From NCBI RefSeq assembly GCF_003626595.1, contig NZ_RBAK01000011.1, positions 140,982 through 204,981 on the forward strand: DNA of 64,000 nt, written 5' to 3'. Both the position numbers and the translations under genes were made by a program. This stretch comes from Micromonospora endolithica (GTDB taxonomy: Bacteria; Actinomycetota; Actinomycetes; Mycobacteriales; Micromonosporaceae). The notes under the pieces are model-generated. The model was not told the origin of the DNA and ran no database searches. It saw only the letters and a program-made list of their open reading frames with translations. This document shows positions 43,100 through 51,463 of the stretch, piece after piece. Each line of letters begins with the position of its first letter. The stretch's first letter is position 1.

Positions 43100-44074
43100 G
43101 TGAGGATCCTCGTCACCGGCGGCGCCGGGTTCATCGGTTCCGCCCACGTCCGGCGTCTGCTGACCGGCGCCGAGCCGGCGCTCGTCGCGGACGCGGTGAC
43201 CGTGCTCGACGCGTTCACCTACGCCGGCACCTCCGGCAGCCTGGACCCCGTCCGGCACGACCCCCGGCTGCGGGTCGTCGTCGGCGACATCCGCGACGAC
43301 GCCCTGGTCGAGGAGACGGTGCCCGGCCACGACGTGATCGTCCACCTCGCCGCCGAGTCCCACGTGGACCGGTCCATCACCGGCGCGGCGCCCTTCGTCA
43401 CCACCAACGTCCTGGGCACCCAGACCCTGCTCGACGCGGCCCTGCGGCACGGCGTCCGCCGGTTCGTGCACGTCTCCACCGACGAGGTGTACGGATCGAT
43501 CGACCACGGCTCGTGGACCGAGACCGCTCCCCTGGACCCCAGCTCCCCGTACTCGGCCTCCAAGGCCGGCGCCGACCTGCTCGCCCTGGCCTACCACCGC
43601 ACCCACGGCCTGGACGTGGTGGTCACCCGGGGAGCGAACACCTACGGCCCGTACCAGCACCCGGAGAAGGTGATCCCGCGCTTCGTCACCAACCTGCTCG
43701 ACGGCTACGACCTGCCGCTGTACGGCGACGGCGGCAACGTCCGCGACTGGTTGCACGTCGACGACCACTGCCACGGCATCGCGCTGGCCCAGGCACACGG
43801 CCGGCCCGGCGGCGTCTACCACCTCGGCGGAGGCGCGGAACTCACCAACCGGGACCTCACCGGCCGGATCCTCGCCGCCTGCGGGGCCGGCTGGGAACGG
43901 GTCACCCCGGTCGCCGACCGCAAGGGACACGACCGGCGCTACTCGCTGGACACCACCACCACCCGGCGGGAACTCGGCTGGGCGCCGCGCGTCGACATCG
44001 ACACCGGACTCGCCGGGACCGTCGAGTGGTATCGCCGGAACCGGTCCTGGTGGGAGCCACTGACCGACCGCTGA
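43100..44074 (+). CDS. NAD-dependent sugar-nucleotide dehydratase (dTDP-glucose 4,6-dehydratase type)
   Basis: A 324-residue extended short-chain dehydrogenase: RILVTGGAGFIGSAHVRRL (NAD loop), HLAAESHVDRSI, STDEVYG (with the catalytic Asp-Glu pair of 4,6-dehydratases), PYSASKAGADLLALAYHRTHGL (Tyr-x3-Lys) and YGDGGNVRDWLHVDDHC. It would convert dTDP-glucose to the 4-keto-6-deoxy sugar, entering rhamnose or deoxysugar synthesis. No other deoxysugar genes are near, so its placement between pafA and prcA is odd. The GTG at 43100 gives the canonical start and fits a leaderless promoter; a GTG at 43091 is in frame. Confidence 0.9.
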   Translation: MRILVTGGAGFIGSAHVRRLLTGAEPALVADAVTVLDAFTYAGTSGSLDPVRHDPRLRVVVGDIRDDALVEETVPGHDVIVHLAAESHVDRSITGAAPFVTTNVLGTQTLLDAALRHGVRRFVHVSTDEVYGSIDHGSWTETAPLDPSSPYSASKAGADLLALAYHRTHGLDVVVTRGANTYGPYQHPEKVIPRFVTNLLDGYDLPLYGDGGNVRDWLHVDDHCHGIALAQAHGRPGGVYHLGGGAELTNRDLTGRILAACGAGWERVTPVADRKGHDRRYSLDTTTTRRELGWAPRVDIDTGLAGTVEWYRRNRSWWEPLTDR

Positions 44075-44125
44075 GCCGACCCACCGCGGACGCCCGGAAC
44101 CGGCCCGGACCCCCGCGGCGACGTC

Positions 44126-44947
44126 TCACGCCTCGGGCTGCTGGCCCTCCAGATCCGCCGAACCCGCCGACGAGGTCGGCTTGTGCGCCTCCTCGGTCGG
44201 CGCGCTGGGGGTGTCCGGACGCTCCGCCGCCGGCGGGTCGGCGACCGTCTCCCCGTCCAGCAGCGCGGTCAGCGCCGCGCCGGTGATCCGCCGGAACGTC
44301 CGCCCCACCCGGCGGCGGTCCAGGATGGCCACCTCCAGTTGGTTGGCGGCGATGGTGCGGGCGGCGCCGCCCTCGCCGCCGACGGTGCTCAGCGCCTGCA
44401 CGGCGACCTTCACCGCCTCCTGGAGCGTCATGTCCGGCCGGTGGTTCGACTTCAGCACGCCGGTGATCGCCTCGGCCTGGCCGCCCATCGCCATCCGGCC
44501 CGGCTCGTCGTTGACCGAGCCGTCGTAGGTCAGCCGGTACAGCTCGTCGTCCTCCGCGCTGGCGCCGACCTGCGCCACGCACATCTCCACCTCGTAGGGC
44601 TTCGACTGCTCGGTGAAGATCGCCCCGAGGGTCTGCGCGAAGGCGTTGGCCAGGGCCCGCCCGGTCACGTCCCGCCGGTCGTAGCTCAGCCCGTTCAGGT
44701 CGGCCATCCGCACGCCCGCGCGACGCAGGTTCTCGAACTCGTTGTAGCGGCCGACCGCGGCGAAGCCGATCCGGTCGTAGATCTCGCTGACCTTGTGCAA
44801 CGCGCTGGACAGGTTCTCGGCGACGAAGAGCACCCCACCGGCGTAGCTCAGGACCACCGCGCTGCGACCCCGGGCGATGCCCTTGCGGGCCAGCTCGGAG
44901 CGGTCGCGCATGATCTGCTCGGGCGAGGCGTAGAACTGCATGGCCAC
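44126..44947 (-). CDS. prcA: 20S proteasome alpha subunit PrcA
   Basis: A 273-residue alpha-type subunit: the N-terminal gate helix (MQFYASPEQIMRDRSELARKGIARGRS), VLSYAGGVLFVAENLSSALHKVSEIYDRIGFAAVGRYNEFENLR and ANAFAQTLGAIFTEQSKPYEVEM. Alpha rings cap the beta rings and receive substrates from the Arc/Mpa ring. The C-terminal ~45 residues are an acidic, Ser/Pro-rich extension. GTG at 44947 has a GGAG 10 bases upstream; an ATG two codons on is possible. Follows prcB by 52 bases on the same strand. Confidence 0.95.
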   Translation of the reverse strand: MAMQFYASPEQIMRDRSELARKGIARGRSAVVLSYAGGVLFVAENLSSALHKVSEIYDRIGFAAVGRYNEFENLRRAGVRMADLNGLSYDRRDVTGRALANAFAQTLGAIFTEQSKPYEVEMCVAQVGASAEDDELYRLTYDGSVNDEPGRMAMGGQAEAITGVLKSNHRPDMTLQEAVKVAVQALSTVGGEGGAARTIAANQLEVAILDRRRVGRTFRRITGAALTALLDGETVADPPAAERPDTPSAPTEEAHKPTSSAGSADLEGQQPEA

Positions 44948-44999
44948 GTCGGCGGTTCTCCTTCTTCGGCGGTGCGGGGGACTGCGGTCGGGTGCGGGC

Positions 45000-45839
45000 T
45001 CAGCCGCCCGGGTTCTCCATCCGGCCGGAGACCACGCCCTCGGCGATGGCCGCCGTCTCGGCGTCGGTCAGCCGGTGGGTGCCCTCCGCGGTCGCGGTCA
45101 TCACGACCGGGTAGATCTTCCGGGTCAGGTCCGGCCCGCCGGTCGCGGTGTCGTCGTCGGCCGCGTCGTAGAGCGCCTCGACCGCCAGCCGTACCGCGTC
45201 GTCGATGGACAGCCCGGTCCGGAAGCGCTTCTTCAGCGCCGAGCGGGCGAACAGCGAACCCGAGCCGATCGCGTCGTAACCGGTCTCCTCGTAGGGCCCA
45301 CCGGTGACGTCGAAGCTGAAGATGCGCCCGGCCCGCGCCGGGTCGCTCGCCGCCAGGTCGAAGCCGGCGAACAGCGGGATCACCGCGAGGCCCTGCATCG
45401 CCGCGCCGAGGTTGCCCCGGATCATCGACGCCAGCCGGTTGGCCTTGCCGTCGAGCGAGAGCATCGCGCCCTCGATCTTCTCGTAGTGCTCCAGCTCCAC
45501 CTGGAACAGTCGCATCAGCTCGATGCCGATGCCGGCCGTGCCGGCGATGCCCACCAGCGAGTAGGCGTCCGCCGGGTGCACCTTCTCGATGTCCCGCTGG
45601 GCGATCAGGTTGCCCATGGTGGCGCGCCGGTCGCCGGCCATCACGACGCCGCCGGCGGCGACGATCGCCACGATGGTGGTCGCGTGCGGCGCCAGGTCGG
45701 CGGCCATGCCCGGCGGCAGCGGCCGGCGGCCGGGCAGCATCTCCGGCGCCACCCTGCTCAGGAAGGTCGTGAAGGAGGACGTCCCCGCGTTGGTGAACAC
45801 ATCTGGTAGACGCCCGGATGGATCAAAACCCGCTGCCAC
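45000..45839 (-). CDS. prcB: 20S proteasome beta subunit PrcB
   Basis: A 279-residue proteolytic subunit made as a precursor: a 53-residue propeptide (FDPSGRLPDVFTNAGTSSF ... GMAADLAPHA) is removed to expose the catalytic Thr54 (TTIVAIVAAGGVVMAGDRRAT). Other active-site features include GIAGTAGIGIELMRLFQ and YDAIGSGSLFARSALK. The conserved propeptide sets the GTG start at 45839, so the first 82 bases lie inside the 3' end of the upstream endonuclease gene, in another frame. Confidence 0.95.
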   Translation of the reverse strand: MAAGFDPSGRLPDVFTNAGTSSFTTFLSRVAPEMLPGRRPLPPGMAADLAPHATTIVAIVAAGGVVMAGDRRATMGNLIAQRDIEKVHPADAYSLVGIAGTAGIGIELMRLFQVELEHYEKIEGAMLSLDGKANRLASMIRGNLGAAMQGLAVIPLFAGFDLAASDPARAGRIFSFDVTGGPYEETGYDAIGSGSLFARSALKKRFRTGLSIDDAVRLAVEALYDAADDDTATGGPDLTRKIYPVVMTATAEGTHRLTDAETAAIAEGVVSGRMENPGG

Positions 45840-46444
45840 GTGGTTCCTCTCAGGTACGTGATCGCCCTGGCCAGCCTCGCGGGACTGTCACGGAACTGGC
45901 CAAGACCACCGTTGCAGTTGAAGCAGAGTATCCCGCGCACCCACCCGGTGCGATGATCGTGGTCCAGATGTTGGGGATCTTCACCCCCGCAGATGGCGCA
46001 CACGCCGTTCTGCTCGGCGAGGAGCTCGTCGAACTCCTTCTGACCGACGCCGTAGCGCTGTCGTAGGTGGTATTCGCGATTGCCGCCGTACAGCCGTTGC
46101 TTGGTCTCGTGGGTCCTGGCGTTGTGGCAGGGCTTGCAGTACGTGGCGTAGCCCGTGCTATCTGAGCGATTGCGGGGGAAGTCGGCCACCGGCTTGACGG
46201 TTCCACAGTCGGCGCAGAAGCGATGTCCTTCCGGCACTTCTCGCGCGACCCTCACCTCTCGACCCTGCTTCTCCTTCACCCGCTTCGCGTAGCTCGCCTT
46301 CGAGCGCACGCCGAAACACGGCTTGCAGTAGCTGCCGCGACCGCTCGGACGCTTGCTGCTCGTGCAGAACTCATCGAGCGGCTTCCACTCCCCGCAGTCG
46401 CGGCAACGGCGCTGGCCGTCTTGATCATCCAATGAGCGCGGCAC
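45758..46444 (-). CDS. Recombination endonuclease VII-type HNH/zinc protein
   Basis: A 228-residue protein. Two zinc-ribbon-like repeats come first: CRDCGEWKPLDEFC ... YCKPC and CADCGTVKPVADF ... YCKPCHNARTHE. Then comes the endonuclease VII core (RYGVGQKEFDELLAEQNGVCAICGGED, DHDHRTGWVRGILCFNCNGGLGQFRDSP) with the HNH-like metal centre. T4 endonuclease VII resolves DNA junctions; cellular homologues are mostly of unknown role. Located between pup and prcB on the same strand, so it is probably co-transcribed with the proteasome. GC content and Lys use differ slightly from neighbours, consistent with old acquisition. GTG start at 46444. Confidence 0.85.
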   Translation of the reverse strand: MPRSLDDQDGQRRCRDCGEWKPLDEFCTSSKRPSGRGSYCKPCFGVRSKASYAKRVKEKQGREVRVAREVPEGHRFCADCGTVKPVADFPRNRSDSTGYATYCKPCHNARTHETKQRLYGGNREYHLRQRYGVGQKEFDELLAEQNGVCAICGGEDPQHLDHDHRTGWVRGILCFNCNGGLGQFRDSPARLARAITYLRGTTWQRVLIHPGVYQMCSPTRGRPPSRPS

Positions 46445-46465
46445 GTCCGATTCGACCCAAAATGA

Positions 46466-46681
46466 TCATTGACCTCCTTTTTGTACGTAACCTCTCACGA
46501 ATTCCTCGGCGTTCTCTTCGAGGACCGAGTCGATCTCGTCGAGCAGGTCGTCGACGTCCTCGGTGATCTCGGCGTGCCGCTCGGCGACCTCCGGGTTCGC
46601 CTCGGTGGTGACGTCCTCGATCTCCTCGCCCTGCCGGGACTTGCCGGACTGGGACTGCCCGCCGCTGTCACGAGTGGCCAT
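46466..46681 (-). CDS. pup: Prokaryotic ubiquitin-like protein Pup
   Basis: A 71-residue disordered protein modifier starting MATRDSGGQSQS and ending EEFVRGYVQKGGQ. The C-terminal GGQ is the inactive form; Dop deamidates Gln to Glu before PafA conjugates it. The central helix (DVDDLLDEIDSVLEENAEEFV) binds the Arc/Mpa coiled coils. GAGGAGG precedes the ATG at normal distance. The codons for its last KGGQ residues create a ribosome-binding-like AAAGGAGGT just before an overlapping ATGA. Confidence 0.96.
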   Translation of the reverse strand: MATRDSGGQSQSGKSRQGEEIEDVTTEANPEVAERHAEITEDVDDLLDEIDSVLEENAEEFVRGYVQKGGQ

Positions 46682-46736
46682 GACTGCCTCCTCCACGATC
46701 GTCTGCGATGAACTTACCTCGCGGAGGCGACGAAAA

Positions 46737-46770
46737 GCCCGCCGCGCGCCGCTTGCGGCACCCGGCGGGC
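46737..46770 (-). terminator. Hairpin downstream of dop
   Basis: GCCCGCCG (46737-46744) pairs with CGGCGGGC (46763-46770), with inner GCCGC/GCGGC pairing. It lies 39 bases beyond the dop stop and upstream of pup on the same strand; it may separate dop from pup transcription. A TAAGTT element just downstream, around 46711-46716, may be the pup -10. Confidence 0.5.
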
Positions 46771-46808
46771 AATCGTGTCCGGCGTACGTCGGGGAAGCGG
46801 TCGACGGG

Positions 46809-48326
46809 TCAGCGGCCGGTCAGGGTCTCCAACAGGTCCTTGGCGCTCTCGCAACGGTCGAACAGGGCACCGACGTGCTTGCGGGTGCCCCGCTCCGGCT
46901 CCATCATCGGCACCCGCACCAGCGACTCCCGACCCACGTCGAAGATGACCGAGTCCCAGCTCGCGGCGACCACCTCGGAGGCGTACTGGGCCAGGCAGCG
47001 ACCCCGGAAGTAGGCCCGGGTGTCCTCCGGCGGCTCGGTCATCGCCCGGCGGGTCTCCTCGTCGGTGAGCAGCGTCCGCATCGCGCCCCGGGAGACCAGC
47101 CGGTGGTAGAGGCCCTTCTCCGGGCGGACGTCGGAGTACTGCAGGTCGACCAGTTGCAGCTTGTGCGAGCCCCAGCCGAGCTTCTCCCGCTCCCGGTAGC
47201 CCTCCAGCAGCCGCAGCTTGGCCACCCAGTCCAGCTGGTCGGCGCAGAGGAAGGCATCCCGGCCGAGCTTGTCCAGGACGTCCTCCCAGCGGTCCAGCAC
47301 GTCGGCGGTCTGCTCGTCGACGTCGTCGCCGTACCGGTCGTCCACGAAGGAGCGCACCCGGTCCAGGTAGGCCCACTGCAGGTCCAGCGCGGTCAACCGG
47401 CGGCCGTCGCGCAGCCGCATCAGGTGCTTCAACGACGGGTCGTGGCTGACCGCGCGCAGCTCGCCGACCGGGTCGGCGATGCCGAGGTCGGCACCGAGCG
47501 CCTTCTCCTCGATCATGGTGAGGATCAGGGCGGTGGTGCCGACCTTGAGGTAGGTGGAGATCTCCGACAGGTTCGCGTCGCCGATGATGACGTGCAGCCG
47601 GCGGTACTTGTCGGCGTCGGCGTGCGGCTCGTCGCGGGTGTTGATGATCGGCCGCTTGAGGGTCGTCTCCAGTCCCACCTCGACCTCGAAGAAGTCGGCC
47701 CGCTGGGAGATCTGGAAGCCGCTCTGGCCGCCGTCCTGGCCGATGCCGACGCGGCCGGCGCCGCAGACGATCTGCCGGGTCACGAAGAACGGCGTCAGGT
47801 ACGCCACGATGTCGGCGAAGGGCGTCTGCCGGCGCATCAGGTAGTTCTCGTGGGCGCCGTAGCTGGCACCCTTGTTGTCGGTGTTGTTCTTGTAGAGGTG
47901 GATCGGCTGGGTGCCCGGGATGGTGGCGGCCCGGCGGGACGCCTCGGCCATCACCCGCTCCCCCGCCTTGTCCCAGCGGACCACGTCACGCGGGGTGGTC
48001 ACCTCGGGGGTGGAGTATTCGGGGTGGGCGTGGTCGACGTAGAGGCGGGCGCCGTTGGTGAGTATCACGTTGGCCAGGCCGAGGTCCTCGTCGGCGAGCG
48101 CCTCGGCCGGGTCGTACGCGGCCCCGGAGTAGGTGAAGCCGCGGGCGTCGCGCAGCGGCGACTCCTCCTCGTAGTCCCAGCGGGCACGGCCACCACGGTT
48201 GAGTTCGGGACGCGCTCCGTAGGCGTTGACCACCTGCGACGAGGTGACCATCGGATTCGCCCCGGCCTGGCCGGGCACGGAGATGCCGTACTCGACCTCG
48301 GTGCCCATGATCCGTCTTACGCTCAT
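46809..48326 (-). CDS. dop: Pup deamidase/depupylase Dop
   Basis: A 505-residue PafA homologue that deamidates Pup-Gln to Pup-Glu and removes Pup from substrates. It shares MGTEVEYGISVPG, LYVDHAHPEYSTPE, YKNNTDNKGASYGAHENYLM and NTRDEPHADADKYRRLHVIIGDANLSE with PafA. It is distinguished by the ~40-residue insertion after the first motif (the Dop loop, residues ~37-80, ARPELNRGGRARWDYEEESP), as well as by its length. Start ATG at 48326. It is followed on the same strand by pup. Confidence 0.95.
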   Translation of the reverse strand: MSVRRIMGTEVEYGISVPGQAGANPMVTSSQVVNAYGARPELNRGGRARWDYEEESPLRDARGFTYSGAAYDPAEALADEDLGLANVILTNGARLYVDHAHPEYSTPEVTTPRDVVRWDKAGERVMAEASRRAATIPGTQPIHLYKNNTDNKGASYGAHENYLMRRQTPFADIVAYLTPFFVTRQIVCGAGRVGIGQDGGQSGFQISQRADFFEVEVGLETTLKRPIINTRDEPHADADKYRRLHVIIGDANLSEISTYLKVGTTALILTMIEEKALGADLGIADPVGELRAVSHDPSLKHLMRLRDGRRLTALDLQWAYLDRVRSFVDDRYGDDVDEQTADVLDRWEDVLDKLGRDAFLCADQLDWVAKLRLLEGYREREKLGWGSHKLQLVDLQYSDVRPEKGLYHRLVSRGAMRTLLTDEETRRAMTEPPEDTRAYFRGRCLAQYASEVVAASWDSVIFDVGRESLVRVPMMEPERGTRKHVGALFDRCESAKDLLETLTGR

Positions 48327-48484
48327 CGACCTACCCGCATTCCCTCGCCCGACCGGTCCCCGTCAATGTCGAGCGTAGTCGGCGGGTGGGCGGCGCGTGG
48401 CGTGCCGGGCCCGGGGCGGGCACCGCGGGTCGTCCCCGCGTCGACCCGCCGCCGTACGCCCGCCCCACCGCGGGGATCGCGCGA

Positions 48485-48517
48485 GGCGGGGCGGCGCCGT
48501 GGTGGCGCCGCCCCGCC
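48485..48517 (-). terminator. Strong hairpin terminator after arc
   Basis: GGCGGGGCGGCGCC (48485-48498) and GGCGCCGCCCCGCC (48504-48517) form a perfect 14-bp stem with a 5-base loop, 15 bases past the arc stop on the minus strand; it isolates arc from dop. Confidence 0.85.
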
Positions 48518-48532
48518 GGTGTCGCGGTCGAA

Positions 48533-50314
48533 CTACAGGTACTGGCCGGTGTTGCTGGCGGTCTCGATGGACCGGCCGGCCTCGGCGCCCTTGCCGCCGG
48601 AGACGAGCGTACGGATGTAGACGATCCGCTCGCCCTTCTTGCCGGAGATGCGGGCCCAGTCGTCGGGGTTGGTGGTGTTGGGCAGGTCCTCGTTCTCCCG
48701 GAACTCGTCGACGCAGGCGTCGAGGAGGTGCTGGAGCCGGAGCCCCTTGCGCCCGGAGGTGAGGAACTCCTTGATGGCCATCTTCTTGCCCCGGTCGACG
48801 ATGTTCTGGATCATCGCGCCGGAGTTGAAGTCCTTGAAGTAGAGGACTTCCTTGTCCCCGTTGGCGTAGGTGACCTCGAGGAAGCGGTTCTCCTCGGTCT
48901 CCGAGTACATCCGCAGGACGACCGCGTCGATCATCGCCGCCACGGTGGCCTGAGGGTCGCCGCCGTGCTCGGTCAGGTCGTCCGGGTGCAGGGGCAGCCC
49001 GGCCAGGATGTACTTGGAGAAGATGTCCTTGGCCGCCTCGGCGTCCGGCCGCTCGATCTTGATCTTCACGTCGAGCCGGCCGGGGCGCAGGATGGCCGGG
49101 TCGATCATGTCCTCCCGGTTGGAGGCACCGATCACGATCACGTTCTCCAGGCCCTCGACGCCGTCGATCTCGCTGAGCAGCTGGGGGACGATGGTGTTCT
49201 CCACGTCGGAGGAGACACCGGAGCCACGGGTCCGGAAGATCGAGTCCATCTCGTCGAAGAACACGATCACCGGCGTGCCCTCGCCGGCCTTCTCCCGAGC
49301 CCGCTGGAAGATCAGCCGGATGTGCCGCTCGGTCTCGCCGACGTACTTGTTGAGCAGCTCCGGGCCCTTGATGTTGAGGAAGAAGCTGGTGTGCCGGTCC
49401 TTGCCCAACCGCTCGGCGATCTTCTTCGCCAGCGAGTTGGCCACCGCCTTGGCGATCAGCGTCTTTCCGCAGCCCGGCGGGCCGTAGAGCAGGATGCCCT
49501 TCGGCGGGCGGAGCTGGTGCTCACGGAACAGGTCGGCGTGCAGGAAGGGAAGCTCCACCGCGTCGCGGATCTGCTCGATCTGCGACTGGAGACCGCCGAT
49601 GTCGGTGTAGTCGACGTCGGGCACCTCCTCCAGCACCAGCTCCTCGACCTCGCTCTTCGGGATCCGCTCGTACGCGTACGCCGAGCGGGGCTCGATCATG
49701 AGCGAGTCGCCGGCCCGGATCGGCGAACCGATCAGGGTCTCGGCGAGGTGCACGATCCGCTCCTCGTCCGAGTGCGAGACCACCAGCGCCCGGTCACCGG
49801 GCACTCCGTCGGGACCGGCGAGGATCTCCTTGAGCATCACCACCTCGCCGACCCGCTCGAAACCGAACGCGTCGACGATGTTGAGCGCGTCGTTGAGCAG
49901 CACCTCCTGGCCACGTCGCAACTCGTCCACGTCGAGCGAGGGCGAGACGGCGACCCGGAGCTTGCGACCGCCGGTGAACACGTCCACCGTGCCGTCGTCG
50001 TGCCGGGCCAGGAAGACGCCGTAGCCGCTCGGCGGTTGCGCGAGGCGGTCGATCTCCTCCTTGAGCGTCACGATCTGGGCGCGAGCCTCCTTGAGGGTGC
50101 TCACGAGCCGGTCGTTGTTGTCGGTCAGCCGCGCCAACTGCGCCTGGGTGGCCGCCAGCCGCTCTTCGAGCTGCCGGACGTGTCGGGGGCTTTCGGTCAA
50201 CTTGCGCCGCACCAGAGCGAGTTCCTCTTGAAGGAACGCGACCTGCGTGGAGAGATCGTGGGCCTCCTTCTCCCACCGTGCGGCGCGCGAGTCCGCGTCG
50301 TCGCTGCGTGCCAC
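48533..50314 (-). CDS. arc: Proteasome-associated AAA+ ATPase ARC/Mpa
   Basis: A 593-residue ring ATPase. N-terminal coiled coil (~10-80: EKEAHDLSTQVAFLQEELALVRRKL) that captures Pup; two OB-fold domains (~95-230); AAA+ domain with Walker A GPPGCGKT (278-285), Walker B VIVFFDEMDSIF, and an arginine finger in RGSGVSSDVENTIVPQL / AILRPGRLD; and the C-terminal tail TGQYL, the motif that docks into PrcA. It unfolds pupylated proteins into the 20S core. GTG at 50314 is supported by GGGGAGG; frame upstream is weak. Confidence 0.95.
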   Translation of the reverse strand: MARSDDADSRAARWEKEAHDLSTQVAFLQEELALVRRKLTESPRHVRQLEERLAATQAQLARLTDNNDRLVSTLKEARAQIVTLKEEIDRLAQPPSGYGVFLARHDDGTVDVFTGGRKLRVAVSPSLDVDELRRGQEVLLNDALNIVDAFGFERVGEVVMLKEILAGPDGVPGDRALVVSHSDEERIVHLAETLIGSPIRAGDSLMIEPRSAYAYERIPKSEVEELVLEEVPDVDYTDIGGLQSQIEQIRDAVELPFLHADLFREHQLRPPKGILLYGPPGCGKTLIAKAVANSLAKKIAERLGKDRHTSFFLNIKGPELLNKYVGETERHIRLIFQRAREKAGEGTPVIVFFDEMDSIFRTRGSGVSSDVENTIVPQLLSEIDGVEGLENVIVIGASNREDMIDPAILRPGRLDVKIKIERPDAEAAKDIFSKYILAGLPLHPDDLTEHGGDPQATVAAMIDAVVLRMYSETEENRFLEVTYANGDKEVLYFKDFNSGAMIQNIVDRGKKMAIKEFLTSGRKGLRLQHLLDACVDEFRENEDLPNTTNPDDWARISGKKGERIVYIRTLVSGGKGAEAGRSIETASNTGQYL

Positions 50315-50450
50315 GTCCCACCTCCCCGGGGGGCTTGAACGTTCTGCCCTAACACTAGCCGCTATGAGGCCGATTCGGTCCCACGCAACGCCCTCGTCAC
50401 CGAACCTTGATCGCCAAGGGTGGGTCGGCGGGCCGGAACGGGCGTTCGGG

Positions 50451-50456
50451 TACCGT
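50451..50456 (+). promoter_or_regulatory. TACCGT -10 box, leaderless ferredoxin
   Basis: TACCGT is followed by 6 bases and the GTG at 50463. Confidence 0.5.
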
Positions 50457-50462
50457 CGAGGG

Positions 50463-50786
50463 GTGGGACGGGAGAACATGGGGGGTGCACCGGTGGCCGA
50501 GGTCGCGACCGACCAACTGCAGGTCTGGGTGGACCAGGATCTGTGCACGGGCGACGGGCTCTGCGTGCAGTACGCGCCCGAGGTCTTCGAGTTCGACATC
50601 GACGGCCTGGCCTACGTGAAGGGACCCGACGGCGAGCTGCGCCAGACGGCGGGCGCCCGGGTGGACGTCCCCGAGCACCTGCGCCTGGAGGTGATCGACT
50701 CGGCGAAGGAGTGCCCGGGCGACTGCATCCACGTGGTGCGTGGCAGCGACGGCGTCGAGGTCGCCGGCCCGGAGGCCGAGGACTGA
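50463..50786 (+). CDS. Ferredoxin (3Fe-4S type, extra Cys)
   Basis: A 107-residue ferredoxin with cluster cysteines in LCTGDGLC (Cys28, Cys34) and ECPGDC (Cys84, Cys88). The CX5C...CP pattern is that of actinobacterial [3Fe-4S] ferredoxins that feed cytochromes P450. Cys88 is an additional Cys that might allow another cluster form. GTG at 50463 is preferred on the leaderless -10 box; an ATG at 50478 would also give a normal length. No P450 is in the window. It is divergent from arc. Confidence 0.85.
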   Translation: MGRENMGGAPVAEVATDQLQVWVDQDLCTGDGLCVQYAPEVFEFDIDGLAYVKGPDGELRQTAGARVDVPEHLRLEVIDSAKECPGDCIHVVRGSDGVEVAGPEAED

Positions 50787-50809
50787 CCTCGGGGTCGGCG
50801 CTGCCCCGC

Positions 50810-51382
50810 TCAGAGCATCGGGCGGCCGACCACCGAGGCGACCAGCCGGGCGAACTCCTCCAACCGGGCGATCTGGCCGGCGCCGCCGTCGTCGATCGTC
50901 TTGCCGAAACGCAACGCGTCGTGGCGCGGCCCGCCGACGACCTCCTCGACGGGCGGCGCCTCGTCCAGCGAGGTCAGCAGCAGATAGACGTCGATGCTGT
51001 CGACCCGGACGGCGCCGCCCTCGTCGCGGGTCAGCCGGCGCCGGCAGCCGACCTCGGTGACCGTGCTGACCGGGACGACCCGCAGGGAGGACGTCATCGA
51101 GCCGGGCGGCCCCTCGCCGGGCGGGACGTCCTCGCCGTGCCACAGGATCAGCCGGCTGCCGTCGCAGACGACGACCTCCTGCCACACCCCGTTGACCTCG
51201 TTGACGAAGCGTTCCAGGGTGAACCCGAGCACCGACGCCCCGCGCAGCACCCCGCCGAGCGCCTCCAGCGCCACGTCCGGGTCCCGCAGGTAGGCGCGGG
51301 CCGCCGACTCCAGGTCCTGGTAGGGCGACCAGTCCGGGAACACCGCCGGCAGGTCGCCGCCGCCGAAGCCCGGCCGTTTCAT
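50810..51382 (-). CDS. Conserved actinobacterial protein, DUF5998-like
   Basis: A 190-residue soluble protein that I associate tentatively with DUF5998. Recognisable segments are RDPDVALEALGGVLRGASVLGFTLERFVNEVNGVWQEVVVCDGSRLILWHGED and RVDSIDVYLLLTSLDEA; no catalytic motif is visible. It may have a plasma-fold like that of PH or YbaK-type domains, but that is a guess. ATG at 51382 with GGGGAGG ahead. Lies between the convergent ferredoxin and the trmI-M50 pair. Confidence 0.65.
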   Translation of the reverse strand: MKRPGFGGGDLPAVFPDWSPYQDLESAARAYLRDPDVALEALGGVLRGASVLGFTLERFVNEVNGVWQEVVVCDGSRLILWHGEDVPPGEGPPGSMTSSLRVVPVSTVTEVGCRRRLTRDEGGAVRVDSIDVYLLLTSLDEAPPVEEVVGGPRHDALRFGKTIDDGGAGQIARLEEFARLVASVVGRPML

Positions 51383-51463
51383 GCCGCCTCCCCGCAGTCG
51401 TGCCCCCGGTACGCGTACGCCGGGAGCGTCCGCACCATCATTCCCACCCGCCCCGCTCGGCAG

